A program made the translations under genes and the position numbers. A DNA stretch of 64,000 nucleotides from contig JAGRIE010000003.1 in assembly GCA_020443425.1 (NCBI GenBank), positions 138,978-202,977 of the forward strand. Reading direction: 5' to 3'. Below, one piece after another: positions 8,974-18,042 of the stretch; within the stretch, counting starts at the first letter, position 1; each line of letters begins with the position of its first letter. The notes beneath the pieces are model-generated. The model was not told the origin of the DNA, did not search any database, and worked only from the letters and a program-made list of their open reading frames with translations. The DNA comes from Halioglobus sp. Its GTDB lineage: Bacteria > Pseudomonadota > Gammaproteobacteria > Pseudomonadales > Halieaceae.

Positions 8974-10174
8974 TCACCTGTTTGCCCAGCGCCATCAGGT
9001 GTACCTGGTCCGGCCCGTCGGCCTGGCGGCACCAGCGCGCGTAATTGAACGCCTCGGCCATACAGTAGTCCTCCGTCAGGCCACCGGCGCCGTGCATCTG
9101 CATGCAGCGGTCGATCACGGTTTGCGCCATCAGCGGCACGGTTGTCTTGCTGGCGGCAATCATGTCGAGTGCCTCCTTGGCGCCGACAGCATCCATTTTC
9201 TTGCAGGTTTTCAGTACCAGCAGACGTGCCATCTCGATCTCTGAAAAGCTGCGCGCGATGTCCTCGCGCACTGATTGGTGCTGGCTCAGCGTGCGGCCGA
9301 ATGTGGTGCGTGTAGAGACGCGCTTGCAGGCCAGTTCCAGCGACCGCTGCGCCGCCCCAATCAAGCGCATGCAGTGGTGAATACGGCCTGGTCCCAGTCG
9401 CCCCTGGGCGATTTCAAAACCCCTGCCGGGCCCGAGCAACACATTCTCCAGCGGTACCCTGACATTGTCGAATACCATCTCCGCATGACCGATGGGCGCA
9501 TCGTCATAGCCCAGGGTGGTGAGAGGGCGTACGATCTGCAGGCCGGGGGTATCCCTGGGCACCAACACCTGGGTTTGCTGCAGGTGACGGTTCGGGTTGT
9601 CCGGGTCGGATTTCCCCATCACAATAAAAATGCGCGTGCGCTCATACAGTGCGCCGGTGATAAACCACTTGCGACCATTCAGCACCCATTCGTCACCGTC
9701 CTTGACGATACTGAGTTCGATATTGGTGGCGTCAGAGGAGGCCACCTGCGGTTCTGTCATCGCGTAGGAGGAGCGAATATCGCCGGCCAACAAGGGGGTC
9801 AGCCATTTTGTCTGTTGCTCCGGCGTGCCGTATTTCATGAACACTTCCATGTTGCCGGTGTCCGGGGCATTGCAGTTGAAGACTTCCGGAGACCACAACA
9901 CGCGTCCCATGATCTCCGCCAACGGTGCGTAGTCAAAGTTACTCAGGCCACCCTGCTCACTGAATTTCGCCAGCGAAGGCGGGATAAACAGGTTCCACAG
10001 CCCCTCGGCTTTGGCCTTGGCCTTCAACTCGTCCATGATAGGCAGGTAGCTGTAGCGGTTGGGCGCGTCGTGCAACTGCTGTGCGTACTCCTTCTCGCGC
10101 GGATAGATATTCTCATCCATGAACCGGGTCAGTGTTGCCTGGTACCTGAGGGAGTCTTCGCTGAATTCAAACAT
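8957..10174 (-). CDS. Acyl-CoA dehydrogenase, ACAD10/11-like
   Basis: A flavoprotein of about 405 residues that normally oxidises acyl-CoA to enoyl-CoA. The FAD/substrate signature YAMTEPQVASSDATNI and VLNGRKWFITGA are present, and the C-terminal helices end with the NYARWCRQADGPDQVHLMALG block seen in ACAD10/11 relatives. The start is placed at ATG 10174 (MFEFSEDSLRY); the longer frame to 10291 would overlap the thiolase and has no protein-like N-terminus. It is the last gene of a minus-strand operon whose first gene is a kinase-like phosphotransferase. That pairing is known in the 4-hydroxyacyl-CoA pathway, where phosphorylation and elimination yield the enoyl-CoA. Confidence 0.9.
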   Translation of the reverse strand: MFEFSEDSLRYQATLTRFMDENIYPREKEYAQQLHDAPNRYSYLPIMDELKAKAKAEGLWNLFIPPSLAKFSEQGGLSNFDYAPLAEIMGRVLWSPEVFNCNAPDTGNMEVFMKYGTPEQQTKWLTPLLAGDIRSSYAMTEPQVASSDATNIELSIVKDGDEWVLNGRKWFITGALYERTRIFIVMGKSDPDNPNRHLQQTQVLVPRDTPGLQIVRPLTTLGYDDAPIGHAEMVFDNVRVPLENVLLGPGRGFEIAQGRLGPGRIHHCMRLIGAAQRSLELACKRVSTRTTFGRTLSQHQSVREDIARSFSEIEMARLLVLKTCKKMDAVGAKEALDMIAASKTTVPLMAQTVIDRCMQMHGAGGLTEDYCMAEAFNYARWCRQADGPDQVHLMALGKQVINRYA

Positions 10175-10244
10175 TTGGATATCCCATTTGCAGTGGTGCA
10201 GAGGGCGCGTGGCGAACAGTGTTCGCCACGCGGGGGAAGGGCGT

Positions 10245-11480
10245 CTAGATGCGTTCGATGATGATGGCGGGAGCCATGCCGCCAGCGGCACACATGGTGA
10301 TCAATCCGAACTGCTGGTCACGACGCTCAAGTTCATCCAGCACGGTTCCGATCAACAGTGCGCCGGTGGCGCCGATCGGGTGTCCCAGCGCCATCGCGCC
10401 ACCGTTGACGTTGACTTTGTCACGATCGAGCTTGAGGTCGCGAATGAATTTCTCCGTGACTACTGCAAAAGCCTCGTTGATTTCGAACAGGTCGATATCC
10501 TCGATGCTCAGCCCCGCTTTCGCCAGTACTTTACGCGCCGCAGGTACCGGCGCGTTCAGCATCAGGGTCGGGCAGTCGCCCATATTGCACATCGCCTTGA
10601 TACGCGCGCGCGGTTTCATACCGTGCGCCTTGGCGTACGCGGGGGAGGTGAGCAGTATCGCGCCGGCACCGTCCACGACACCGGAGGAGTTGCCCGCGTG
10701 GTGCATGTGCGTGATCTCAAGCCCCGGATATTTTTGCAATACCATGCTGCGGTAGGTCGTGCCGCTCTCATCCAGTGGATAGTCGGCCACGGGGGCAAAC
10801 GACGGCTGCAGCTCGGCAAGGCCTTCCAGCGTGGTCTGGGGGCGCGGGAACTGCTCCTTGTCCAGCGCCAGGGTGCCGTCCACTGAGTACACGGGTACCA
10901 GGCTCTTGTCGAAATAGCCATTTTTGATGGCGTTGGCGGCACGCTGCTGCGAGGTATAGGCCAGTGCATCCAACGCCGCCCGGTCGATACCCTCCATACT
11001 GGCAATCGCGTCCGCGCACACGCCCTGGTGGGGCTGTGGGTGCATCGCGCGCAGTGCCAGGTTGCCGTTGTCGAGGAACATGCTGGGCGTTGAACCCTCT
11101 TCGGAGTACAGGGACATCATCTCGGCGCCGCCGCCGATGACCACATCTTCAGTGCCGGACATGATGCTCATGGCCGCCAGGTTGACCGAGGTGATGCCGG
11201 AGCCGCAGAAGCGATCCAGTGTCATGCCGCTGGAGCGGATGTCGTAGCCCGCCTCAAGAGCGGCCATGCGAGCGAGGTCGCCGCTCTGGCGTCCGCGCTG
11301 CGAACTGGTGCCGAAGATGACATCGTCGACGTCGGCGGTGTTCAGGTTATTGCGCTCCGCAATCGCCTTGAGCACAGTGGCGCCCAGGTGTTGCGGGTGT
11401 TGCTCAGTGAGGGCGCCTTTGCCCTTCTTGCCAATGCCTCGGGGTGTGCGGCAGGCATCGATAATCCATGCTTCTGACAT
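10245..11480 (-). CDS. Acetyl-CoA acetyltransferase (thiolase)
   Basis: A 411-residue thiolase that cleaves 3-ketoacyl-CoA to acetyl-CoA and a shortened acyl-CoA, or runs in reverse. All catalytic elements are present: the nucleophile Cys92 in DRFCGSG, His367 in GGAMALGHPIGATG, and the acid/base Cys397 in MCAAGGMAP. An NEAFA motif lies near residue 335. It sits between the enoyl-CoA hydratase and the acyl-CoA dehydrogenase on the same strand with short gaps, so it probably supplies the final step of a beta-oxidation spiral. Unlike the two thiolase-fold proteins near 48-50 kb, this one is a true thiolase by its residues. Confidence 0.95.
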   Translation of the reverse strand: MSEAWIIDACRTPRGIGKKGKGALTEQHPQHLGATVLKAIAERNNLNTADVDDVIFGTSSQRGRQSGDLARMAALEAGYDIRSSGMTLDRFCGSGITSVNLAAMSIMSGTEDVVIGGGAEMMSLYSEEGSTPSMFLDNGNLALRAMHPQPHQGVCADAIASMEGIDRAALDALAYTSQQRAANAIKNGYFDKSLVPVYSVDGTLALDKEQFPRPQTTLEGLAELQPSFAPVADYPLDESGTTYRSMVLQKYPGLEITHMHHAGNSSGVVDGAGAILLTSPAYAKAHGMKPRARIKAMCNMGDCPTLMLNAPVPAARKVLAKAGLSIEDIDLFEINEAFAVVTEKFIRDLKLDRDKVNVNGGAMALGHPIGATGALLIGTVLDELERRDQQFGLITMCAAGGMAPAIIIERI

Positions 11481-11491
11481 AACTTTACTCC

Positions 11492-12256
11492 TTATTTACC
11501 TTTCCAGTTGGGGGCGCGTTTTTCGGCGAAGGCTATAGAGCCCTCCATTGCATCTTCACTGCCGAATACCGGCATCACGATGTCCTGTTGCTTCTGCCAC
11601 ATTTCCTCACCAGACCAGTCGGCTGATTCCAGGATGACCTGCTTGCTGATGGCAACCGCCAGCGGGCCGTTGGCAACGATTTTCGCAGCCAGTGCTTTGG
11701 CCGCTTCCAGCGCGGTTCCGGAGGGCACCACCTGGTTCACCAGGCCGATTTCATAGGCGCGTTGCGCGGTAATGAAATCGCCGACGATGGCCAGTTCCAT
11801 AGCCAATCGCGAGGGAATCTGGCGCGGCAGTTTGATCAGGCCGCCGGCGGCGGCTGCGAGGCCGCGCTTGACTTCAGGGATGCCGAACTTGGCGTCGTCA
11901 GCGGTAACGATAAGATCGCAGGAGATCGCCAGCTCCAGGCCACCCGCCAGCGCGTATCCCTCGATAGCACCAATCAACGGTTTGCGCGGCGGGGCCTCGG
12001 TCAGCCCGGCGAAGCCGCGGCCCTCGACCATCGGCATCTCACCGCTGACAAAGGCCTTGAGATCCATGCCCGCGCAGAAGGTGCCGCCGGCGCCAGTGAG
12101 GATCGCAACGTGAATACTGTCGTTGCTGTCCAGTTCATCCATGGCCGCTGCAACACCGACCGCGACAGCGCGGTTGGCGGCATTCTTGGCTTTGGGGCGG
12201 TTCAGGGTGACGGTCATGATGCCGTCAGTGACGTCTACCAATACTTCATCAGACAT
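11492..12256 (-). CDS. Enoyl-CoA hydratase/crotonase
   Basis: A 254-residue crotonase that hydrates 2-enoyl-CoA to 3-hydroxyacyl-CoA. The oxyanion-hole segments are CAGMDLKAF and EGYALAGGLELA, and both catalytic glutamates have candidates: Glu in GGLELA and Glu in FGIPEVKRGL. The N-terminal VTLNRPKAKNA motif is standard. The stop codon is 11 bp upstream of the thiolase start. It is the second gene of the operon, after the phosphotransferase. Confidence 0.93.
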   Translation of the reverse strand: MSDEVLVDVTDGIMTVTLNRPKAKNAANRAVAVGVAAAMDELDSNDSIHVAILTGAGGTFCAGMDLKAFVSGEMPMVEGRGFAGLTEAPPRKPLIGAIEGYALAGGLELAISCDLIVTADDAKFGIPEVKRGLAAAAGGLIKLPRQIPSRLAMELAIVGDFITAQRAYEIGLVNQVVPSGTALEAAKALAAKIVANGPLAVAISKQVILESADWSGEEMWQKQQDIVMPVFGSEDAMEGSIAFAEKRAPNWKGK

Positions 12257-12310
12257 AGCGTTTATCCTCGTTAGTGAAAAAATGCGTGGTGCGGTTAAAC
12301 AGTGTATGGA

Positions 12311-13333
12311 TCAATCAGTAAGCAGCATCGCCAGATTGGCCAGTTCTTCTACCGCCTCGCCATGCGAGTCGGCCTCGGTGCTGGAGGCCGTGCCGATCTG
12401 CGCACGTTTGACAATGCCCTGCAGGATGGCGGCCAGCCGGAACAGCGAAAATACCAGGTAAAAATTCCAGTTCTCGATACCGTCGCGTCCGGTGCGTTCA
12501 CAATAGCGCGCGATATACTCTTCATCCGTGGGAATGCCGAGGGCGGCCCGATCGACACCCGCGAGTCCCTTGATGCGGCCGTCCCTGGGCAGCATCCAGG
12601 CCATACACTGGTTGGCCAGGTCAGCCAGCGGGTGCCCCAGCGTCGACAGTTCCCAGTCGAGCAGGGCGATGACGCGGGGTTCCGTCGGGTGGAACATCAT
12701 ATTGTCCAGACGGTAATCGCCGTGTACCAGGCTGACGGTGCCGTCGTCCTCTGGCATGCGCTCAGCAAGCCAGCTCATCAGGGATTCCATCGCCGCGATA
12801 GGGCGGGTTTCGGAGGCGCGATACTGCTTGCTCCAGCGGCCCAGCTGGCGCTCAAAATAGTTGCCCGGTCGGCCGTAGTCGCTGAGCCCCACAGCGTTCA
12901 CATCGACATTGTGCAGGGCGGCCATAGTCTGGTTCATCGCGTCATAGATGGCGGCGCGTTCGGCGTTGTCGGCGGCTTCCGGCAGCAGTGGATCCCAAAG
13001 GATGCGGCCCTCCTTATACTCCATCACGTAGAACATGGAGCCGATCACGCTGTCGTCCTCGCACAGCACATACGTTTTCGGGACGGGAACATCGGTATCC
13101 TGCAGGGCGCTGATAACGCGAAATTCCCGGTCTACCGCGTGCGCGGATTTCAGCAATTCACCCGGCGGCTTGCGCCTGAGCACATACTGCTCGCCGCTGG
13201 CAGAGGTCAGCTTGAACGTCGGGTTCGACTGGCCGCCTGGAAATTTCTCGGCCTCCACAGGCCCTTCGAATCCGGGGATGTGCTGGGTGAGATAATCGCT
13301 GAGGCTGTGTGTGTCCAGTGTTTGTGTTTTCAT
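12311..13333 (-). CDS. Phosphotransferase (APH/kinase-like), partner of ACAD
   Basis: A 340-residue protein of the aminoglycoside-phosphotransferase/ACAD10-11 kinase fold. The G-rich/Lys region FPGGQSNPTFKL...YVLRRKP is followed by the catalytic loop VHGDYRLDNMMF and the metal-binding ALLDWELSTLGHP. In the ACAD10/11 and bacterial levulinate pathways such a kinase phosphorylates 4-hydroxyacyl-CoA, and an acyl-CoA dehydrogenase homologue eliminates the phosphate. Here the matching dehydrogenase is three genes downstream. ATG 13333 (MKTQTLDTHSL) is chosen; the extension to 13423 is not protein-like. It is the first gene of the operon. A specific substrate is not shown by the sequence. Confidence 0.88.
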   Translation of the reverse strand: MKTQTLDTHSLSDYLTQHIPGFEGPVEAEKFPGGQSNPTFKLTSASGEQYVLRRKPPGELLKSAHAVDREFRVISALQDTDVPVPKTYVLCEDDSVIGSMFYVMEYKEGRILWDPLLPEAADNAERAAIYDAMNQTMAALHNVDVNAVGLSDYGRPGNYFERQLGRWSKQYRASETRPIAAMESLMSWLAERMPEDDGTVSLVHGDYRLDNMMFHPTEPRVIALLDWELSTLGHPLADLANQCMAWMLPRDGRIKGLAGVDRAALGIPTDEEYIARYCERTGRDGIENWNFYLVFSLFRLAAILQGIVKRAQIGTASSTEADSHGEAVEELANLAMLLTD

Positions 13334-13771
13334 GGGCCTGTCATTTCGCTGTACGGTGGCTGATTCCGACCGTGGCAAAGTCTGTGCTGTGGGTGCATGT
13401 GTAACAATGACTCCTCGCAACAAAAAAATGTGCTGGAACTTACACTGTTATCGCAATCCTTCCCGCCCCGGCAGCGGCCTCGCCCGATTGGAGGAGAGCC
13501 ACATAATGGGCAAAAGTGTCGCAACAATAAAGGGCTTTTTCCAGGCCCACCCATCACCGCGCGGGTAGGTGAGACACACCGCTGTCACCGCGCTTGCCTC
13601 GACCCCGGCGCGGGCGAGCGCGGATGCGGCGGGCCTGCCGTGGTTTTGCTACTGGAAACTAACGTCCGGGGGCGGTATTATCGGTCCGGGGACAGGCCAA
13701 TTTGCGGGTTTCATGGTGACGCCGACGCGCGCCGTGGCTGCTTTTGGCGTTGCGGGCTATCGGGATATCGA
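13334..13771. other. Divergent intergenic region, 438 bp
   Basis: This stretch separates the minus-strand beta-oxidation operon from the plus-strand NlpC/P60 gene and must hold both promoters. The only translation-like signal is a 20-codon frame starting at ATG 13506 (MGKSVATIKGFFQ, stop near 13566), preceded by TTGGAGGAG. It could be a leader peptide or chance. I compared the region with cobalamin, TPP and glycine riboswitch cores and saw no convincing match. No repeat or gene is otherwise visible. Confidence 0.4.
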
Positions 13772-14314
13772 ATGAAGAATAACAATACCAACCGTATTTG
13801 GCGGGTGACTGTATACAGCCTGTTGTTATGTGTTGCAGGGTTTATCACCGGGTGTGCTTCGCCGGCACAGCAACCCACCATGACCAAGGTTCAATCGCCG
13901 CCGCCCGTCGACAAACTGCTCAAGGCCAACGATATTCTCTTTTCCGCGCTGGGTCAGGTCGGTATCCCTTACCGCTACGGCGGCAGTACGCCGGACAGCG
14001 GTTTCGATTGCAGTGGCCTGATTCAGTATGTGTATGCGGCCAGTGCCAATATCAAATTGCCGCGCACGGTCGCCGGAATGTACCGGATCGATGCGCCGGT
14101 CGTGGATGAAGACAAACTGCAGGCGGGTGACCTGGTGATATTTGCCACCGGTTGGGGTGATCGCCCCAGTCACGCCGGGATCTATGTGGGTGAAGGCCGT
14201 TTCGTACATGCACCCAGCAGTGGCGGAGCGGTCCGGATGGATTATCTCAGTGAAGAGTACTGGCAGCGCAGCTACCTGAACGCGAAGCGGCCGCTGGCAG
14301 CGCTCGACCAGTAA
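13772..14314 (+). CDS. NlpC/P60 (C40) peptidase lipoprotein
   Basis: A 180-residue outer-membrane-type lipoprotein with a murein endopeptidase domain, predicted to cut peptide cross-links in peptidoglycan. The signal peptide ends in a lipobox, FITGC, with Cys28 as the lipid-attachment residue. The catalytic Cys80 is in GFDCSG, His134 in SHAGIYVG, and the third polar residue His146 in FVHAPSSG. This is the length and order of NlpC/Spr-type proteins. ATG 13772 is the only start that gives a signal peptide; the frame upstream is not protein-like. SprT follows 4 bp downstream, so the two are probably co-transcribed. Confidence 0.92.
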   Translation: MKNNNTNRIWRVTVYSLLLCVAGFITGCASPAQQPTMTKVQSPPPVDKLLKANDILFSALGQVGIPYRYGGSTPDSGFDCSGLIQYVYAASANIKLPRTVAGMYRIDAPVVDEDKLQAGDLVIFATGWGDRPSHAGIYVGEGRFVHAPSSGGAVRMDYLSEEYWQRSYLNAKRPLAALDQ

Positions 14315-14317
14315 GCG

Positions 14318-14935
14318 TTGCAATCCCAGCGACCCGGAACGCCCCACTCCCAGCCAGCAGGAAATGCCGCCCCGGTGGTTGAGCCGATAGGCCGTGCCGC
14401 ACAGCGGCAGGTGGAGATGCGCACCGAGCACTATATCGCGCGCGCAGAGCAGTTGTTTGAGCGCAGGTTTGACCGTGTGCCCGTGCTGTTCGACCTCAAG
14501 GGACGCACGGCCGGTATGTTCAAGGTGATCGGTAAGCGGCGTCTCATCCGCTACAACCCGTGGATATTTGCAAAGTATTTCGAAGAGAACTTGCGCGATA
14601 CCGTGCCGCATGAGGTGGCGCACTATATTGTGCACGAGGTCTATCCAAGGCGCTCGACCAAGCCACATGGCGATGCGTGGAAAGCGCTGATGGCAGAGTT
14701 TGGTGCTGACGCCGGCGTGACCTTTGATCTTGATCTGGACGGTGTCCCCCAGCGCAGCCAGCGCACCCACCCGTATTATTGCGGGTGCCAGCTGCATGCG
14801 GTTTCCACCACCCGCCACAACCGGGTGCAGGCGCGGAGGATGCGCTATCACTGCTGTGCCTGCCACGGATTGCTGGTGTACACGCCACAGGCTGAGCCGG
14901 CACTGCAGCCGAAGTATCGCGTGTCGCGTACCTGA
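14318..14935 (+). CDS. SprT-family zinc metalloprotease
   Basis: A SprT-like protein of about 200 residues. The zinc site HEVAH is at residues 98-102, with a further His in KPHGDAW, and the C-terminus carries a zinc ribbon (YYCGCQ and HCCACHG). Related SprT/Spartan domains act on DNA-protein cross-links, but the role of bacterial SprT is poorly known. The start is unsure: TTG 14318 follows the preceding stop by 3 bp, while GTG 14375 has a CAGGAAA site upstream. The first 33 residues are low-complexity, so the shorter form is plausible. Confidence 0.85.
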   Translation: MQSQRPGTPHSQPAGNAAPVVEPIGRAAQRQVEMRTEHYIARAEQLFERRFDRVPVLFDLKGRTAGMFKVIGKRRLIRYNPWIFAKYFEENLRDTVPHEVAHYIVHEVYPRRSTKPHGDAWKALMAEFGADAGVTFDLDLDGVPQRSQRTHPYYCGCQLHAVSTTRHNRVQARRMRYHCCACHGLLVYTPQAEPALQPKYRVSRT

Positions 14936-15067
14936 TTGTGCCCCTGTCGCCAGGGCCGGGGAAGTAGCCTCGCGCAGGTACTTCTGATAGTGTGCAGCGC
15001 ATAAAAATCCGGGCTCCAGGGCGTAGTCTGATGCCAAGGCCTTTAGTCTTCATTCGGGACCTTGTAC

Positions 15068-16471
15068 ATGATCCAAGTCTTCAAAGCACCTGATCGCCTG
15101 TTCTACTGCGCGAGTTACGCCTTGTTTGCGCTGCCCCTGATCCTGTTCTACACCTTCTATATCCCGGCCTTCCAGGTGCCGGACGAATCCTCACATTTTG
15201 CCCGCGCCTACCAGGTTGCACAGGGAGAGTTCTTCCCGACCAAGCAGGCTGATCCCGGCGCGCCCGCCGGGTTCATAGTGGGTGGCACGACGGATCCCGG
15301 CATCTATGACGCAGCGGGGATATTGACGTATATGCAATTCAACGCCGCGATGAAATTGACGCCGGAGAAAGCCGCGGAGGCAGAGGCATTCCAATGGACG
15401 GTGGGCAAGATGCGGGATACGCGCAGTGTCGCTGTCAATGCGCCGACATATTACGTGATTCCCGCACTGGGCGTTGTTGTCGGCCAGGCCCTGGATATGA
15501 GTATCGTCGGCACACTGACACTCTCCCGGCTGCTGAGCGGCCTGTTCGCTGTCGGTCTCACCTGTGTTGCTATCTGGAACTTGCGCCGGGGCTTTGGCGT
15601 ATTTTTTGTGCTGTTGATGATGCCGATGACGCTGGCACAGATGGCCTCCAGCAGCCAGGACGGCATTTGTTTCGCCGTGGCGGCACTGTGTGTGGCGCTG
15701 CTGTCTCGCATCGACCCGGAACTGCCGCGCGGGCAGCGGCGCGTATTGCTGGGTTTGTCCGCGCTCCTGCTGATAACCGTTATCAGCGCCAGGACGCCCT
15801 ACGCGGCCCTGTCGCTGTTCTATCTCTATCTCGCCTACACCTTCAGGGCCAGAACCGATGTGGTGGTCGAGTGCTGCGTGGCGTTTGTCGCGACATGGTG
15901 CGTGACGATCCTGTGGGCGCTGTATGTAGCGCTGTATGTGTCTGTTCCCTTCGGGTTGGAGGGGGCCGACTGGGGTGAGCAGGCCGTCTTTGTGCTGCAG
16001 TCCCCGTTCGAATGGTTGGGCATACTGGCCGAGTCGTGGCGCCAGCGGTGGGACCTCTACGTCAAATCCTTTGTCGGGCTTGTCGGGCACCTGGATACAC
16101 CATTCCCCAACTCGTACTACGCCCTGACCGGGGTGACATTGTGTGTCGCCTATGTCACAAGCTACTGGTCTGGGAAAGACACCGGTTTCGCCAGTGTGTG
16201 CACACAGGCACTGGTGCCGCTGGTAATTGTGCTGGGGACAATCGTCGGTATCTTCCTGGTGCTGTACATCTCATGGAGTCCGCTGAGAAACCCCGTCATC
16301 GAGGGCCCGCAGGGCAGGTACTTTATTCCTGCCGCGCTGTTTCTGGCTCTCGGCGCGTCAGGCAATACCCTCGGCGGACGCCAGCAGGTGCTATACCGTG
16401 GCCTGATGCTGGCCTTTGCCGCGGGCACCTTGCTCATCACGCCACTGGTGGTGCTGCAGCGATACTACTGA
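15068..16471 (+). CDS. DUF2142 polytopic membrane protein (glycosyltransferase-like)
   Basis: A 467-residue integral membrane protein with about ten hydrophobic segments. The segment PAFQVPDESSHFARAYQVAQG after the first membrane helix, and GPQGRYFIPAALF near the C-terminus, fit DUF2142/GT-C-type proteins, where an acidic periplasmic loop follows helix 1. It faces GtrA and a GT2 enzyme encoded convergently. In gtr clusters a flippase (GtrA), a polyprenyl-phosphate sugar synthase (GtrB) and a specific membrane transferase together decorate surface glycan, and this protein could be the transferase. ATG 15068 is preferred to TTG 15062. Confidence 0.8.
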   Translation: MIQVFKAPDRLFYCASYALFALPLILFYTFYIPAFQVPDESSHFARAYQVAQGEFFPTKQADPGAPAGFIVGGTTDPGIYDAAGILTYMQFNAAMKLTPEKAAEAEAFQWTVGKMRDTRSVAVNAPTYYVIPALGVVVGQALDMSIVGTLTLSRLLSGLFAVGLTCVAIWNLRRGFGVFFVLLMMPMTLAQMASSSQDGICFAVAALCVALLSRIDPELPRGQRRVLLGLSALLLITVISARTPYAALSLFYLYLAYTFRARTDVVVECCVAFVATWCVTILWALYVALYVSVPFGLEGADWGEQAVFVLQSPFEWLGILAESWRQRWDLYVKSFVGLVGHLDTPFPNSYYALTGVTLCVAYVTSYWSGKDTGFASVCTQALVPLVIVLGTIVGIFLVLYISWSPLRNPVIEGPQGRYFIPAALFLALGASGNTLGGRQQVLYRGLMLAFAAGTLLITPLVVLQRYY

Positions 16472-16484
16472 GTGATGACTGTGG

Positions 16485-16916
16485 TCAGGGCTTCGGGTTT
16501 CCGACAAAAACAAATCGTCTGGAAATAGTGAAGTTGAAGACCAGGGCCGTGACGGAGCCTATCGCTACCGCGATCACCGGATAGCTGTGGCACAGCTCGG
16601 AACCCAGAATGCACGCGGCGTAAACGCCGTAATTCAGCGAGGCGCCAATACCGTTGGTCAGAATGAACCGCAGCCACTGATCAAGCATCGCGCGCGCTGA
16701 AGCTGAGTGCGTGTCGGCCGGCGACAACTGGTCGCGGAAGGTGTAGTGGCGATGTAAAAACCAGGTCACGGTCGCCGCGGCGAGATAGCTGAATACGCGA
16801 CCGACCAGCAGGCCGACGCCAAACCAGGACGCCAGTATCTGCAGTACCGAGGCATCGATGACAAAACCCACAGAGCCGACAACTGCAAAGCGATAGAATT
16901 CGCCCGACAATTTCAC
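16485..16916 (-). CDS. GtrA-family membrane protein
   Basis: A 143-residue protein with four membrane segments, the first in YRFAVVGSVGFVIDASVL and the last in VIAVAIGSVTALVFNFTISR. This is the classic GtrA/DPMS-like profile, including the FNF..SR..VF ending. Family members are thought to flip or stabilise polyprenyl-phosphate-linked sugars. The start overlaps the upstream glycosyltransferase stop by 4 bp (ATGA), indicating translational coupling. Confidence 0.92.
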   Translation of the reverse strand: MKLSGEFYRFAVVGSVGFVIDASVLQILASWFGVGLLVGRVFSYLAAATVTWFLHRHYTFRDQLSPADTHSASARAMLDQWLRFILTNGIGASLNYGVYAACILGSELCHSYPVIAVAIGSVTALVFNFTISRRFVFVGNPKP

Positions 16917-17878
16917 CGCTCGCGCTCACCGCGCCGGTAACCGAACTGGGGGACCGCCAGGTAAAACAGTCGTTTGGTCTCGCGCCGGCCCAGCGCGATG
17001 GAGTCTGTAATCATGCCCGTGACGAGGCTGACAAATCCCAGCAGCACCAGACCGACCACTGCAGATGCCGTGGGCATGCGCGGCACCAGCCCGGACTCGA
17101 GGTAGGTCAGCAGCAGCGGTATCCCGAGCACGAGTGCGATCAGCCAGCAGGCGACAAACAGGATTCCGTAGAAGGGCAGCGGCCGCTCTTTTTCAAACAG
17201 GCGCAACATGATGACCAGTATTCGCAGGCCGTCGCGGTAGGTATTCAGTTTGCTGGTTGAGCCCTCCGCGCGCGCACCGTAGGGCGTGACGACTTCATCG
17301 ACGGGCATGTGCAGTTCAAGTGCGTGCACGGTCAGTTCTGTTTCCGTTTCGAAGCCGGTGGCCAGGGCGGGGAACGATTTCACGAAGCGGTGACTGAACA
17401 CGCGATACCCGCTGAGTATGTCACTGATTTCGCGCTGGCCGAACAGGGTGCCCAGCAGCCAGGTCAGCATGCGGTTGCCCCAGACATGACCTGAGCGATA
17501 GGCGGAGGCCTGTGTGTGCTGGCGCGAACCCACCACCATATCCAGCCGGTCCTGGCGCAGCCGTTCCACCATGGCCGGTGCGCTGGCCGCATCATAGGTG
17601 CCATCGCCATCGACCAGCACATAGATGCCGGCATCGATATCCGCAAACATCCTGCGCACGACATGCCCTTTACCCTGGTAGCGCTCCCCGCCAACGGTGG
17701 CGCCTGCGGCGCGCGCAACGGCGACAGTGTCATCGCTGCTATTGTTGTCGTAGACGTAGATGTCCGCGGTTGGCAGCGCCCGGCGAAAGTCGGCTACAAC
17801 GCGGGCGATGGCCCTGGATTCGTTGTAACACGGGATCAGGACGGCGATTTTGGGGTCCAGGCTTTTTTCAGGTTCCAT
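16913..17878 (-). CDS. Family 2 glycosyltransferase (GtrB/DPM1-like)
   Basis: A 321-residue enzyme with an N-terminal GT-A domain and C-terminal membrane anchors. Visible motifs are VLIPCYNESRAI, the metal/nucleotide-binding DGDGTYD, and SGYRVFSHRF. Two hydrophobic helices lie at about residues 235-262 and 272-295. Such proteins transfer a sugar from an NDP-sugar to undecaprenyl phosphate, and the linked GtrA would then flip the product. The sugar is not predictable. It is the first gene of a two-gene minus-strand operon. Confidence 0.9.
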   Translation of the reverse strand: MEPEKSLDPKIAVLIPCYNESRAIARVVADFRRALPTADIYVYDNNSSDDTVAVARAAGATVGGERYQGKGHVVRRMFADIDAGIYVLVDGDGTYDAASAPAMVERLRQDRLDMVVGSRQHTQASAYRSGHVWGNRMLTWLLGTLFGQREISDILSGYRVFSHRFVKSFPALATGFETETELTVHALELHMPVDEVVTPYGARAEGSTSKLNTYRDGLRILVIMLRLFEKERPLPFYGILFVACWLIALVLGIPLLLTYLESGLVPRMPTASAVVGLVLLGFVSLVTGMITDSIALGRRETKRLFYLAVPQFGYRRGERER

Positions 17879-18042
17879 AAGCGGGGATACACGGCGGTGG
17901 GCGAAGGTGAGCGATGACCGGATTGCGGCTGCTAAGATACCACCTCAACGTAAAATCGGCGAGTGATGCGGGTAGATAATTGCACCGCCCGCCATGGCTG
18001 CCCAGAGGCCGCGGTGCAGGTCTGGTCGGGGGTGAGGCTGAC

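Noticed and set aside
8957-10291. Long form of the acyl-CoA dehydrogenase overlapping the thiolase
   Set aside because: The extra 39 residues are not protein-like and the overlap disappears with ATG 10174.
13334-13771. Possible riboswitch in the divergent region
   Set aside because: GGCGGGAAGG-like and GAGCCAC-like pieces resemble cobalamin motifs, but the conserved cores and their order are missing.
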